From contig NC_052618.1 of NCBI RefSeq assembly GCF_016545825.1, positions 12,515,398-12,579,397 on the forward strand: a stretch of DNA of 64,000 bases. Direction: 5' to 3'. The notes beneath the pieces are model-generated. The model was given only the letters and a program-made list of their open reading frames with translations. It was not told where the DNA came from and did not search any database. This stretch comes from Eucalyptus grandis (taxonomy: Eukaryota; Streptophyta; Magnoliopsida; Myrtales; Myrtaceae). This document shows positions 11,127 through 22,859 of the stretch, piece by piece; positions within the stretch are counted from its first letter, which is position 1, and each line of letters starts with the position of its first letter. Both the position numbers and the translations under genes were made by a program.

Positions 11127-14100
11127 TGTCACGCCCGATTCTCGTGCACGCGCACATCCCTTATTTTTGGTCGATTTACAATGCGATATCCCCAGGACTA
11201 CATATCGCCGACCCTTTCCTTTTTAATAGCACATGCGGAAGCAGTTATAAAAATCCCCAAACAATAAAGCAATGGGATATACAAGTAGGACTAGAAACCT
11301 GAACTTGAAAACCACACCCTTATGTACATATATACAACTCAGTCATACATGTACATATATCAGCCATGCTAAAAAGGTTGGTTTCTACTCAAACAGATTC
11401 TACAACAAAGGTCATCAAATAGGAGTGGAGTCTCAATCCTCATCAGGATCCTACTCTGGATCATCCTCGGGGTTCTCCTTCTGGTACTCCTCTTCGGGTT
11501 CTTTCTCCTTAAGTTCTTCATCAGGGTCCTGAAATGTTTTTCCCAAACCGGGATGAGACTACGTCTCAGCAAGTTCTACCCCCTAAGACCCGATTAGTAA
11601 ACTAATACACTTTAGGGCTGCCTATGCACAATATGAGTTAGAGGACTTATCTAGGCCTCAGATTCCACCTGCATATTAACACAGATCAAATAGGCACCAA
11701 AGCAATCACATCACAGATCAAAGATCGATCTAATTGACCTAGTTGATTACACGCCAACAAGACCACTCATGGTCACTTCCATTCAATCGATCAATTCACA
11801 ACATCAAATCACCCTCTGATCGAATCATCGATCAATTGACTTAGTCGATTACATGTCAGTCAGACCATTTCTAGGTCATTCACTCCATCCCATAAAACCT
11901 CCAATAATACACTTAGTCACAAAGCTCCCATTAATTTTCTCAGGCGTCGTTTTCGCCAAGGTGACATAAGTAATAGATGGTCTACGTGCGTTCTTAAGGC
12001 GCCGTTTTCGCACAGTGATATTCCTCATCACCGAACCACGCCCGTCATAGGTCACAAATCACTGACAGTCTATGTGCGTTCTTTAAGGCGCCGTTTTCGC
12101 ACAGTGATGTCCTTCATCACCGAACCACGCCTGTCACGATTCATAGGTAATCTACGTGCGTTCTTTAAGGCGCCGTTTTCGCACAGTGATGTACTTTATC
12201 ACCGAACCACGCCTATTTATACTTCGTACTTGATCAGTCTCAGCCAATAGAATTCTCAGTTAGCCCTCACCACTCTCTCCACTTACAGCTCAACAAGGCA
12301 TTACAATTGCTAACTAGCCATACTCGGCCATTTACCAATCAATAATTCAATTTCACTCAATTTCAATCAATTTATGATAAATCCCTAAAATATCACAATT
12401 TATATAATTTCACACAACGTAGAGCTCAAATAAATAAACGGACTGTGCCACGACAATCAGCACGAAATTCTGATCGTCGGTCACCTCAGCATTAATTTCC
12501 GAAAAATAATTAAATAATTAATTAATTTCGAAAATTAATTAATAAATATTAAAATTCAATTTAGCTCAAAATAAAGCCCGATTAAATAAACGGACTTCAC
12601 CACGGTCATCAGCATAATATTCCGGTCACTGGCCATCCCAGTTGAATTTTCGGAAAATAAATAATTAAATAATTAATTTCGAAAATTAATATTTAATTCC
12701 TAAAAATACCATTTAGGCCCGAATTGCCTAATTAACACCCGATAAGGGTCGGGAAAATCCCACGAAGCATCCAATAAATACTAAGACATGTTTACTAATT
12801 AAATGCACAATCAATTTAATTAACATGCATCAATGAGTCTTTAATTTAATTACTTTAATCTAATCTATCCACCTAATTGCAATTAATTAAATCTAATCAA
12901 CCTTTAAGTATAATTAGCAAACTAAGAAGGCATTAGTGAGCAAAACTCACTTGCACTAAACGAAGGCCGGGACACAGAGACGACGACGCAACTGCGGCCG
13001 AACTTGGGTCGGGCCAAGAACTTCGCAAGCCCGAAGAAACTTTGGACTTCAAGATTGGGCTGACTTCTTTAATCACTTGGGCTTGAAAATACTGAATTGA
13101 GGGCTGCTTGCTGGGCCAGAATTAAATTGAAAAATGGGCTCTCTCTCTTTGGGCTGAAATAAGCCAAATTGCTAGGCTTCAATTCTAATTGATGATGGGC
13201 TGAGTTTCCTTGGGCGATGGGCCAACCAAGAGGCAACAAAAGCTGCCGATGGGCCTCGGACTACAAGGCCAATGTTGCTGAAATCTACGGCAGCTGGACT
13301 CCACGAGCTGAGTTGGGCCGAATGTTGGACTGGGGAAGCTCGAGCGTGAAGATGGAAGAAACGGAAGCAGCTTGCGTCTCTGTGGTGTCTCGGACGTGTG
13401 TGGAGGGAGAGATCTCTCGGTGGAGCTGGCCACGTGGATGAAGAGGGAGCAACTTCAGCTTCAATTCGGTGGAGTAGCAAAATCAAGATGGAGCAGCTTC
13501 GGCGTCGTTGGCAGCTTGCGAGAAGACACGGAGCAGCAATCCGTTGGATGTGTGGCGAGCTGGGAATTTCGATGTTGCAGCTGGCGGAACACCGAAAGTG
13601 CAGTGGTCCAAGACTAGTGGAGGGCTTCAATCGAGTGTTGACCGAGTGGGGTTGAAGGCGCGCCAACCGGTGAAGTTGAAATCAAATTGCTGCCGACAAA
13701 GCCTAGTGGAGGATGCGGCTTTGATCTTCGGTGCAGCTGTTCTTCGGTCCAATCTTCAATGGACTCCTCTGGGCGTGCAAGGATGTGAAGATGGCCGTGT
13801 GGATGAAGGACAACACATCAATGAGTCAACAACTAAGCTTTGTTGGACTCTTTTGTGGACCGAATTTGGCAGAGAAATGGAGCTCCGTGGATGAAGATGG
13901 AGTCCTCGTTTGGGTTGTTTCGAAGGAGCTCGAGGAATTGAAAAATAAAATGGAGACATACGCAGGAGGGGATAGGGATGGCAAGCAATTGGAGGGCAGC
14001 TGGATTTCTAGCTCAAGTAGACTAGAATAGAGCTTAAAGTCCACATCTTTATCCACCCAATTTAATGCAATGTCCCCTAATTCTTTCCACAACTTAAATT

Positions 14101-14961
14101 CCACAAAAATATCCAAATTGAAGTCCAATTTCTAGCCCCATTTCAAATTCCGAATTTCACCAATTAAATTCAATCTCCTCACTCAATTTCCCAAATTGAG
14201 GCCCGATTTCGACAAAGAAAAATCCCAAATGATTTTCTATAAATCCACGACACACAAAGGCTCGGCCTGAGAGTTCAATTTTCCATTAATTTAGCCAATC
14301 TGAATTTCCGTTGATTTTCCGCAACGTCCGAACCCATTTTCCGTAAAAATCTCGATACCTCCAAAAAATCTTCTGAGACTGCGTTAACATTCCTAAAATA
14401 GCTTGTGACACCACTGAACTTTCGATTTCTGAAACCTGACTCAAATTGATGGTTAATTTCACTCCGGCGTGCTTTTAGCGTGACCTAGACTACTGGGTAA
14501 CTTTCAGATATTTTTAAGTGCAAATGACCCATGGTCGATTTTCTTCGAACCACTATGACCCCACTTGACTCATTGGCGACTCTCGATTGTCGTGAAAATC
14601 TCGAGAATTCAAATACGGACACAGGGCACCAAAACGACAATAAAATCAAATTAGTGTCAGTTGACGAAAGTTTTCCAATTTAGTGAAGTCACCCACGATC
14701 GGTCATTCATCTCAGTCGAACCGACCTATCTCGATCTTAATTCGATTTTTAACCGTGCCGTAATGATCTCTAAAGATGAGCACAGTCGAGAAATCGATTC
14801 ATGGTCGAATTCTCGTCTATCTCGCCCAAAGTCCTTAATAGCCTACCCGGCTAGTCTAGTTATCTCGTGAGTGGCCAACTCAGAGAAAAACACTGTAGTT
14901 GCGTCGATGAAATGCCCAATTTAACCAATCGAAATCAGAGTATAAAAATCAGGATGTCACA
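11127..14961 (-). mobile_element. Solo LTR C (Ty3/gypsy-like, about 3.8 kb), minus orientation
   Basis: It starts TGTCACGCCC and ends GGATGTCACA, so its forward sense is on the minus strand (TGTGACATCC ... GGGCGTGACA). A perfect 5-bp target duplication ATAAT flanks it (11122-11126 and 14962-14966). Sequence matches LTR A in inverted orientation over its whole length: 14640-14961 mirrors 15855-16175, and 12960-13020 mirrors 17740-17810. No internal domain is present, so it is a solo LTR left by LTR-LTR recombination. Frames at 13172-14128 on both strands are GC-rich chance frames. The TGTGACATCC start is shared with the del/Tekay-like gypsy element at 40515. Confidence 0.85.
11940..12215 (-). 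repeat. Sub-repeats in LTR C
   Basis: The phrase GGCGCCGTTTTCGCACAGTGAT or a close form occurs four times (about 11942, 11998, 12088 and 12168), each followed by TCATCACCGAACCACGCC. Spacing is uneven (57 to 90 bp). Three related copies occur in inverted sense in LTR A at about 21690-21900; LTR B has a different array in this part. Confidence 0.8.
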
Positions 14962-15424
14962 ATAATTCTATCTGCAAAGCTCTACTGTTAGAAATATTTA
15001 ATAACAAAAGCAATAAGCTACCAACAGCAAGTCAAAATAATAGATGAATATGTCACATCATTTCGCCACAGTAGTGAACTTAACCAAACATTAAATTTTT
15101 CCAACAGTAGTATTTTGAAGGACACTGCAATTGAAGAAGCATCACCCAAACTGTTGCCTTCTTTTGACCCTAACATAGCATCATCAGAAAAGAGAGGGAA
15201 CCACTTTCAATTCAAGAAGCATAATGATTAAGCAGCACTTTGTCTAAATCGTGCCTCAATAAAACGATCAAAGTTCCAATTGTGGCTTGCCAAAAGAGAG
15301 CTATGTATACTTACTTTGAAATGGCAGGGCCCTATCCTTTTGAGGACCACAAAAATAAAACAAGAAAGAGAATTTTTTTTTATATATTAGAAATGGAAGC
15401 ATAAAAGCCCGCAGGCAAAAACCC

Positions 15425-15660
15425 TACCCGTGAGCAGCACAGTTGGTTAAGATCAACTTCTTCTAGCGCATGGAGGTCGAGAGTTCGAAACTCCGCATTG
15501 CTAGCGATTTAAGTGGGGGTCCTTACGGTGGGTTGCTGGGCCAACTTCCCTTGAGGTATAGTCGTTGTAGGTCCTCCACCGCGGAGACTGCGACATCCCA
15601 ATTGAGGGCTACGACGGATCCTCAATCATAAAAAAAGAAAAAGAAAAAGAAAAAAAAAAG
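15425..15660 (+). mobile_element. tRNA-derived SINE
   Basis: The 5' part looks like a tRNA gene: CAGCACAGTTGGTTAAG (15436-15452, A-box-like) and GAGTTCGAAACTCC (15481-15494, B-box-like), about 32 bp apart as in pol III internal promoters. A unique body of about 130 bp follows, then an A-rich tail with G interruptions (15630-15660). Imperfect flanking matches GCCCGCAGGCAAAA (15407 onward) and GTCTGCAGGGGAAAA (after 15659) look like a decayed target duplication. It sits in intron 2 of the DAHP synthase pseudogene, opposite in sense to it. The family cannot be named from this sequence. Confidence 0.75.
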
Positions 15661-15716
15661 TCTGCAGGGGAAAATGGATCATTTGGACTTGACACTTAAG
15701 GGGGTGCAAAAAGTAC

Positions 15717-15854
15717 CTGTCACCTTGCTCACCGTGCTCTGTGAAATTCAAATTCCAGAGTGTGACTCACGGCGTGGTCGCATCTCCTCCAGTTGTCAGA
15801 AGGTTCAAAGTAGCCACAGACTAAGTGTAGGCTCGAATCATTCTCTAGGAATAT
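15717..15854 (-). pseudogene. DAHP synthase pseudogene, exon 2b (3' part of exon 2)
   Basis: Aligned by eye to plant class II DAHP synthase, the minus strand continues exactly where exon 2a stops: it carries the remains of RMIRAY, ATLNLL, TGGYAA and VTQWNLDFTEHSEQGDR, with several stops (for example after PRE and after LWLL) and small indels. The last stretch, encoding FTEHGEQGDR, is best preserved and ends at GACAG before a GT donor. Exon 2 is split here by LTR A; the duplicated target is AATAT on this side (15850-15854) and GATAT on the other (22724-22728). High nucleotide similarity with frame damage indicates neutral decay. Confidence 0.85.
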
Positions 15855-18504
15855 TGTGACATCCTGATTTTCAGACTCTGATTTTGATCGGTTAAATTGG
15901 GCATTTCATCGACGTGACTATAGTGTTTTTCTCTGAGTTGGCCACTCACGAGACAACTAGACTATTTTGGGTAGGCTATTAAGGACTTTAAGGCGAGATA
16001 GGCGAGAATTCGACCATGAATCAATTCTCGATCGTGCTAATCTTTAGAGATCATTACGGCACAGTTAAAAATCGAATTAAGATCAGAGATAGGTTGGTTC
16101 GACTGAGATGAATGACCGATCATGGGTGACTCCACTAAATTGGAAAATTCTCATCGACCAGCACTAACTTGATCTTACTATCGTTTTGGTACCCTGTGTT
16201 CGTATTTGAATCCTAGAGATTTTCACGACAATCAAGAATTGCCAATGTGTCGAGTGGGTTCATTATGGCTCGAAGAAAATCGACCACGGGTCGGTTGCCT
16301 AAAAAATTTCTGAAAACTACCCGGTAGTTTAGGTCATGCTAAAAGCGCGCGGAGTGAAATTAACCGCCAAATTGAGTCGATTTCAGAAATGAAAGTTTTG
16401 TGGTGTCACGAGCTATTTTAGGAACGTCAACTCAGTCTCATAAGATTTTTCGAAGGTCCCGAGATTTTTACGGAAATTGGGTTCAGACGTCGCGGAAATT
16501 TGACGGAAATTCAAATTGGCTAAGTTGATGGAAAATTGGGCTTTCAAGCCGAGCCTTTATGTGTCGGGGATTTATACAAAATCAATTGTGATTTTTCTAC
16601 ATCGAAGTGGATCTCAATTTGGGAAATTATGAAGAAATTGAAGATCAAATTGTGAAATTCGGAATTATGTTTGGACAGCATTTATTTGGCTCCATTTTGG
16701 ATTAGTTTGTGGGTTAATATGTTGGAAAGTAATGGGAGACAAGGTCATCAATGGAGGGGATAAGAATTTATGACCTTGGGCCCCCCTTTGGCTACCTTCT
16801 CACGCACGCCTCCTCCTTCTTGGCGCGTAGTCCTTGCCAACTCCCCCTCTGCTCTTGCTTTTCTTCTTTTTCTTTGGAATTCTGCCCCTTCACCGACGGA
16901 GCCTCTTTACCATTTCCACCGAAACAGCTTCAATTTCGTTCCATCCCTGTAGTTGCCAGCCCAATTCCCCACACCAATAATTGTTCTTCTTCAACCTCTG
17001 CTGAGTTGCCAGAAACATAAAAGAAGACCACGAGCGAAGTCTCCATGAAGCAGCTTCTGCTTTGCTGCTGCCAAGCGTTCTCTCCTCCGTGCGTCCCTTC
17101 ATCCGTGCCTCCTTCCCTTCGCTGCACGTGGCCAGCGACCTTCAACCGTTGAGAGCTCCGAATATTGACTGAAGCAGCCCCAAAAGTCCACGAAGCAAGT
17201 CCATCGAAGTCCCTCAGCTTCCACGCGTCCAAGCCCCATTTCTTTCGGTCAATCTTCACCCAACGAAGACCGAGCAGCCCCCACCGAATTGAAGAATGAA
17301 GCTGCTCCTCTAGTCAATCTTCAAGACCACTGAAGCCCCTGTTGACTTCGTTCTTTCCACGCGTCCTCAGCCGAAGCTGCTTTGGTCAACAGAAGCCAGC
17401 TACTGAAGCCTTGGTTGATCTTCAGCTCCCTCGTCCTCTCCACGCGGCAACGAATTCAGCCGCCTCACGTGCTAGCATCGCCCGTAGCTCATCCATCGAA
17501 CCTCAGCGCCTGCAGAAGCTTCGATTTGCATCGTCTTCAGCCTAAGAAAGAAATCCAGTCCAGCTTTCTATTTCAGCCCAACTTTGGCCTAAGTTTCAAG
17601 CCCAATTCAGTTTTGGTCTCGGCCCATCTTCAAGTAATTCTGGCCCAGCAAGCAGCCCACAATTCAGCATCTTCAAGCCCAGTGGATTAAAGAAAATCAG
17701 CTCAGTCTTGAAGCCCAGCGTTTCTTCGGGCTTGCGAAGTTCTTGGCCCGGCCCAAGTTCGGCCGCCGTTGCGTCGTCGTCGCAGTGTCCCGGTCTTCGT
17801 TTTGTGCAAGTGAATTTTACTCACTAATGCCTTCTTAGTTTGCTAATTATACTTAAAGGTTGATTAGATTTAATTAAGTGCAATTAGGTGGTTAGATTAG
17901 AATGGATTAGCGATTATTAGTTAATTGCAGTGCATATTAATTGTTTGGTTAGTGTACTTAGATAGAGAATTGCCTATAGTATTTATTGGATACTTTTTGG
18001 GATTTTCCCGACCCTTATCGGGTGTTAATTAGGCAATTCGGGCCTAATTGGGATTTTTAGGAATTAAATATTAATTTTCGAAATTAATTATTTAATTATT
18101 TATATTCCGGAAATTCAATTGGGATGGCCAGTGACCGGGATTTTATGCAGATGATCGTGGCGTAAGTCCATTTATTTAATTGAGCTTTATATTGTGCTAA
18201 ATTGAATTTATTGTATTTATTTATTTAATTTTCGAAATTAATTAATTAATTATTTATTTTCCGGAAATTCAACCGGGATGGCCGGTGACCGAAATTTCGT
18301 GCTAATTTTCGTGGTGCAGTCTATTTATTTATTTGAGCTCCACATTGTGATTAATTAAATTGATTGTGCAATTTAAGGAATTATTCCTTAATTGATTGAA
18401 ATTGAGTGGACTTGAATGATTGATTGGTAGATGACCGAGTATGGCTATTTAGCATTAACAATGCTTTGATAAGTTGTAAAGCGGAAAGAATTGTGAGAGT
18501 GAAC

Positions 18505-21500
18505 TGTCACGCCCCGACCCTCAGGCACGCACACATCCCTTACTTTTTGGTCGATTTAAAAATGCGATATCCCAGGACTATGTATCGCCGACCCTTTCTT
18601 TTATATATGCACATGCGGAAGCAGTTATAAATCCCCAGACAATAAAGCAATGGGATAGAAAAGCAGGCCATATATTTTTCTTGCTAAAAATTCACAACTA
18701 CATCTTTTTACATGCAAACAAAGACTGACAAGACAAGACGGGATCTTAGTCCTCATCCAGGTCGTACTCGGGGTCCTCTTCCACGTACTCCTCTTCGGGT
18801 TCCTCATCAGGGACCTCCTCATCAGATTCATGCTCCTTAGGCTCCTCATCCAAGTCCTGAAATGGTTATTCAATAACCACTGAGACCACGTCTCAGCAAG
18901 TTCTACTCCCTAAGACCCGATTAGTAAACTAATACACCTTAGGGCTGCCTATGCACAACATGAGTCAGAGGACTTACCTTGGCCTCAGATTCCACCTGCA
19001 TATTAGCACAGATCATACAGGCACCCAAGCAATCATATTATAGATCGAAGCATCGATCTAATCGACCTAGTCGATTACACACCAAGAAGACCCCTCACGG
19101 TCATCTTTATTCAATCATTCAATTCACAACATCAAACCAAGGAAATGAATCGCATCAAGTCACACCCAGATCGAATCATCGATCAATCGACCTAGTCGAT
19201 TACATGTCATCCAAATTATCTCTTGATCAACCATTTATCATACCGTACTGTCTCAAGATGATCTATAGGATTATCGAGCCGGTATATCATACCGTACTGT
19301 CTCAAGATAATCTGTAGAGTCACCGAGCCGGTAGATCATACCGTCCTGTCTCAAGATGCTCCGTAGAGTCATCGAGCCGGTATACACACAATTTATCATA
19401 CCGTCCTGTCTCCAGATGCTCCGTAGAGTCATCGAGTCGGTATAAACGCAATTTATCATACCGTCCTGTCTCCAGATGCTCCGTAGAGTCATCGAGCCGG
19501 TATACACACAATTTATCATACCGTCCTGTCTCCAGATGCTCCGTAGAGTCATCGAGCCGGTATACACACAATTTATCATACCGTCCTGTCTCCAGATGCT
19601 CCGTAGAGTCATCGAGCCGGTATACACACAATTTATCATACCGTCCTGTCTCCAGATGCTCCGTAGAGTCATCGAGCCGGTATACATGTCATTCCAAGCA
19701 AACCATCAAATAACCAATTTTATCATTCCCGATAAAATGTCATGAGCTTGATTGGCCTTAGCCAAAACATAATAATTTCCTTTTTATGAATTCCATCATT
19801 TTCTGTAGCCCACTCAGATCCTTTTGGCATTATCAACTGAAGCCCAATTCTTTTTCAATTAATAACCAAAGATTATTCAATTAAAGAATAGTTCCTTCTT
19901 TCACAAATAATTCAATTCAGCATGAAATAGGGCTCAATTAAATAAACGGACCGCACCACGACAATCAGCACGAAATTCCGGTCATCGGCCATCCCGGTTG
20001 AATTTCCGGAAAATAAATAATTAAATAATTAATTTCGAAAATTAAATAAATAAATACAATAAATTCAATTTAGCACGATATAAAGCTCAATTAAATAAAC
20101 GGTCTGCGCCACCATCATCAACATAAAATCCCGGTCACTAGCCATCCCAGTTGAATTTCCGGAAATAAATCATTAAATAATTAATTTCCAAAATTAATAT
20201 TTAATTCCTAAAAATTCCACCTAGGCCCGATTTGCTTAATTAACACCCGATAAGGGACGGGAAAAATCCCAAGAAGCATCCAATAAATACTACATGCAAT
20301 TCACTATCTAATTACACTAACCACACAACTAATATGCAAAGCAATTAACTAATAATCACTAATCAATTCTAATATAACAACCTAATTACATTTAATTAAA
20401 ACTAATCAACCTTTAAGTGTAATTAGCACACTAAGGAGGCATTAGTGAGTAAAACTCACTCAAAACGACGGGCTCGACGCGAGGATCGACTTTCCTCAAA
20501 GCGGGCCGAGCATCCGAGCTCGGGAAGGCGGCCAAAACGGGCCAAACGCTTTCTTTGCAAACCCATTTCGCAGTCCCTCGATTTTGCTGGTTGGAGGCGA
20601 AGGTGGGCGGATCCGGGCTGGCTGAGCTCGGGAATGGGCGGAGGAGCCGAACAAGACCAAGGCGAGTCTTCACGGTGGCCGGAGGTGGTCGGAGGAAGCT
20701 CCGGCGGGTCTTGCACGAGCTGGACGAGGCGGAACGGGGTTGGACAACGGCTCCGGGAACGGCGAGTTGGGCGAGAGAGAGACCGAGCCGAGCGGAGAGC
20801 GGCGGAGCGCACGGCGTCGCACGAGCGGCGGTGCGGCAGCTCCCGGTCCAACAACGCCAGCCTGCTGCCCCAACTCCGGTGTCCTCCCGGACTGGAACCC
20901 CGAACAGCAAACGGAGAGGAAGACGAGAGGTGGACGGCGTTCAAGCGGGCGAGCAAGAGACGGACGGCGGCAGCGTTCCGACACGACGGCGAAGGCAGCT
21001 CCGGCGCGATTGTAGCTCCTTCAAGCAACGCCGATCGCTGCTTCTACTTCTGCTAGTCGGTTCTGTTTGAACCAGAGGGAGGAGAGGAGCGGACGCACGC
21101 GGTCAGCAGCTCGGCGACGGCTCGGGTGCGCGAGCAGCTTCGGTGCTTGCGAGCGTGCGACGATGACGAGGAGAGGCGACGATGGGCGGAGTTGCTGCTG
21201 TTGTTTCGGCTTCTTCGGCTTCCATGGCGTCGCACAACCAAAGAAGAAGATGAAGGAAGAGAGAGACAGCGACGGGAGAGGGAAGGGAAGAAGAGAAAAC
21301 CAAATTTTCTTTCTCTTTCTCTCACTCTCTCTCTCTCTTAGGTCAGCCATACGTGGGCCACTATGGCTGTCATCCACCCACCATTTCTTGACAACTTTGC
21401 CCCTTCTATAAGCATTTAGGTAGGCCAAAGTTTGGGGTAGAGGTGGCATACGAATTTTGCCAAGTTCTCTTCCCAATTGGACCTTAATCCCTCTTGATTC

Positions 21501-21670
21501 AATTTAAATTGACTCCCATAATTTCATTTAACACCTCGTCATTCCAATTGGTATTTTTCCTTACCAATATAGCCCACTTGCATCCCAATTCCACAATCCT
21601 TAGCTTCAACTGAACCGAAGCGGCCCTATTTATCCAGTCGAAATTAGGACCCGAAAATCTGGATGTCACA
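18505..21670 (-). mobile_element. Solo LTR B (about 3.2 kb), nested in LTR A in opposite orientation
   Basis: It begins TGTCACGCCC and ends GGATGTCACA, flanked by the perfect duplication TGAAC (18500-18504 and 21671-21675). The first 400 bp and the 19920-20450 part match LTRs A and C, so it is the same family. The stretch 20455-21300, however, is a different, GC-rich sequence, and a 60-bp array replaces the sub-repeats of A and C. It is younger than LTR A, in which it sits. The many overlapping frames of 20431-21476 on both strands are GC-driven and carry no domain. Confidence 0.9.
19235..19685 (-). repeat. 60-bp minisatellite in LTR B
   Basis: Eight copies of a unit containing CCGTCCTGTCTCCAGATG and GAGTCATCGAGCCGG. 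The five right-hand copies are 60 bp and nearly identical; the three left-hand ones are about 50 bp, lack an ACACACAATTT block and are more diverged. Because 60 is divisible by three, repeat-peptide frames stay open on both strands (19271-19745); these are not genes. Confidence 0.95.
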
Positions 21671-22723
21671 TGAACTGAGAACTTTATTGGCTGAGACTGA
21701 TCAGGTACGAAGAATAGATAGGCATGGTTCGGTGATTAAGGATATCACTGTGCGAAAATGGCGCCTTAAAGAACTCACGTAGACTGGCTATGAATCGTGA
21801 CGGGCGTGGTTCGGTGATGAGGAATATCACTATGCGAAAGGTGCCTTAAAGAACGCACGAAGACCATCTGTTACTTATGTCACCTTGGCGAAAGCGACAC
21901 CCGAGAGAATTAATGGAGCTCTATGACTAAGTGTATTATTGTAGGTTTTATGGGATGGATGAATGACCTAGAAATGGTCCGATTGACATGTAATCGACTA
22001 AGTTGATTGATCTTTGCCTTGATTCGATGTTGTGACTTGATTGATTGAATGAGAATGACCGTGAGTGGTCTTGTTGGCGTGTAATTGATTAGGTCGATTT
22101 GATCGATGGTTCGATCTGTGATGTGATTGCTTGGGTGCCTATTTGATTTGTGCTAATATGTAGGTGGAATCTGAGGCCAAGGTAAGTCCTCTGACTCATG
22201 TCGTGCATAGACAGCCCTAAGGTGTATTAGTTTACTAATCGGGTTTTAGAGGGTAGAACTTGCCGAGACGTTGTCTCAGTGGTTATTAAATAACCATTTC
22301 AAGACCCAGATGAGGAGCCTAAGGAGGAGGAATCTGACGAGGAGATCCCTGATGAGGAACCCGAAGAGGAGTACGTGGAGGAGGACCCTGAGGATAACCC
22401 CGAGTACGACCCGGATAAGGACTGAGATCCCATCCTGTCTTGTTAGACCTTGTCTGCATGTGAATAGATGTTAGATCAGACTTAAGTATATATCTAGTAT
22501 TGTAGAATACTATGAGGTGCTGGTATAAAAGAGTGGTTGTGAATTTTAGTATGAAGATTATGGCCCTGCTTTTCTATCACATTGTTTTATTGTCTTGAGA
22601 TTTATAATATCCGCATGTGCATATATAAATGAAAGGGTCGGCGATACATAATCCTGGGATATCGCATTTTAAAATCGACCAAAAATAAGGGATGTGCGCG
22701 TGCCTGAGGATCAGGGCGTGACA

Positions 22724-22859
22724 GATATGGGACTCTTGATACTTCATCAAATGCATCGACATTTACAATGTCTCCTTTGTAACTAGGCAGCTTCACTCCA
22801 TCTTTCTCTTCAAACGGTTCAGATCTGAGCTTTGCAAACTGTCCAGCCATTCTCTCCAC
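22724..22859 (-). pseudogene. DAHP synthase pseudogene, exon 2a (5' part of exon 2)
   Basis: After a T-rich tract and AG acceptor (22861-22860) the minus strand reads [20 protein letters not shown], then [19 protein letters not shown] and VSRVPY, which follows the plant class II DAHP synthase order ([13 protein letters not shown] ... [12 protein letters not shown] ... DAFDEKSRIP). The frame is open through this part. It stops at the LTR A junction; the next residues continue at 15854. The open frame on this strand runs on into LTR A to 22602, which adds non-homologous residues. Confidence 0.92.

Larger units (their letters stand above)
10619..15716 (-). other. Intron 2 of the DAHP synthase pseudogene, expanded by a solo LTR and a SINE
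   Basis: The intron runs from a GT donor after exon 2b (GACAG|GTACTT, minus strand, 15717/15716) to the AG at 10620-10619. The split codon for R before Y is restored when the exons are joined, which supports both sites. Of about 5.1 kb, 3.8 kb is a solo LTR and about 0.24 kb a SINE. The remainder (10619-11121, 14967-15420) is AT-rich with nothing recognised. Confidence 0.75.
15855..22723 (+). mobile_element. Solo LTR A (about 3.7 kb) inserted in DAHP synthase exon 2, interrupted by LTR B
   Basis: It begins TGTGACATCC and ends GGGCGTGACA. Flanks are AATAT (15850-15854) and GATAT (22724-22728), a 5-bp target duplication with one change. Its two parts, 15855-18504 and 21676-22723, join to match LTR C in inverted order: GGCCGAGTATGGCT-like sequence just before the break and TTGGCTGAGACTGATCA just after it are neighbours in LTR C (about 12230-12335). 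No coding domain is present. The central CT-rich segment (about 16780-17790) opens chance frames on both strands. Sub-repeats near 21690-21900 match those of LTR C. Confidence 0.88.

Noticed and set aside
13172..14128. Frames of 67-164 codons in LTR C
   Set aside because: They overlap on both strands, lie within a solo LTR and carry no recognisable domain.
19271..19745. Repeat-protein frames on both strands (89-138 codons)
   Set aside because: They follow from a 60-bp minisatellite whose length is divisible by three; no start context, domain or conservation.
20431..21476. Up to ten overlapping frames of 60-200 codons on both strands
   Set aside because: GC-rich LTR sequence with few stops by composition; low-complexity Arg/Ser/Pro peptides and no domain.
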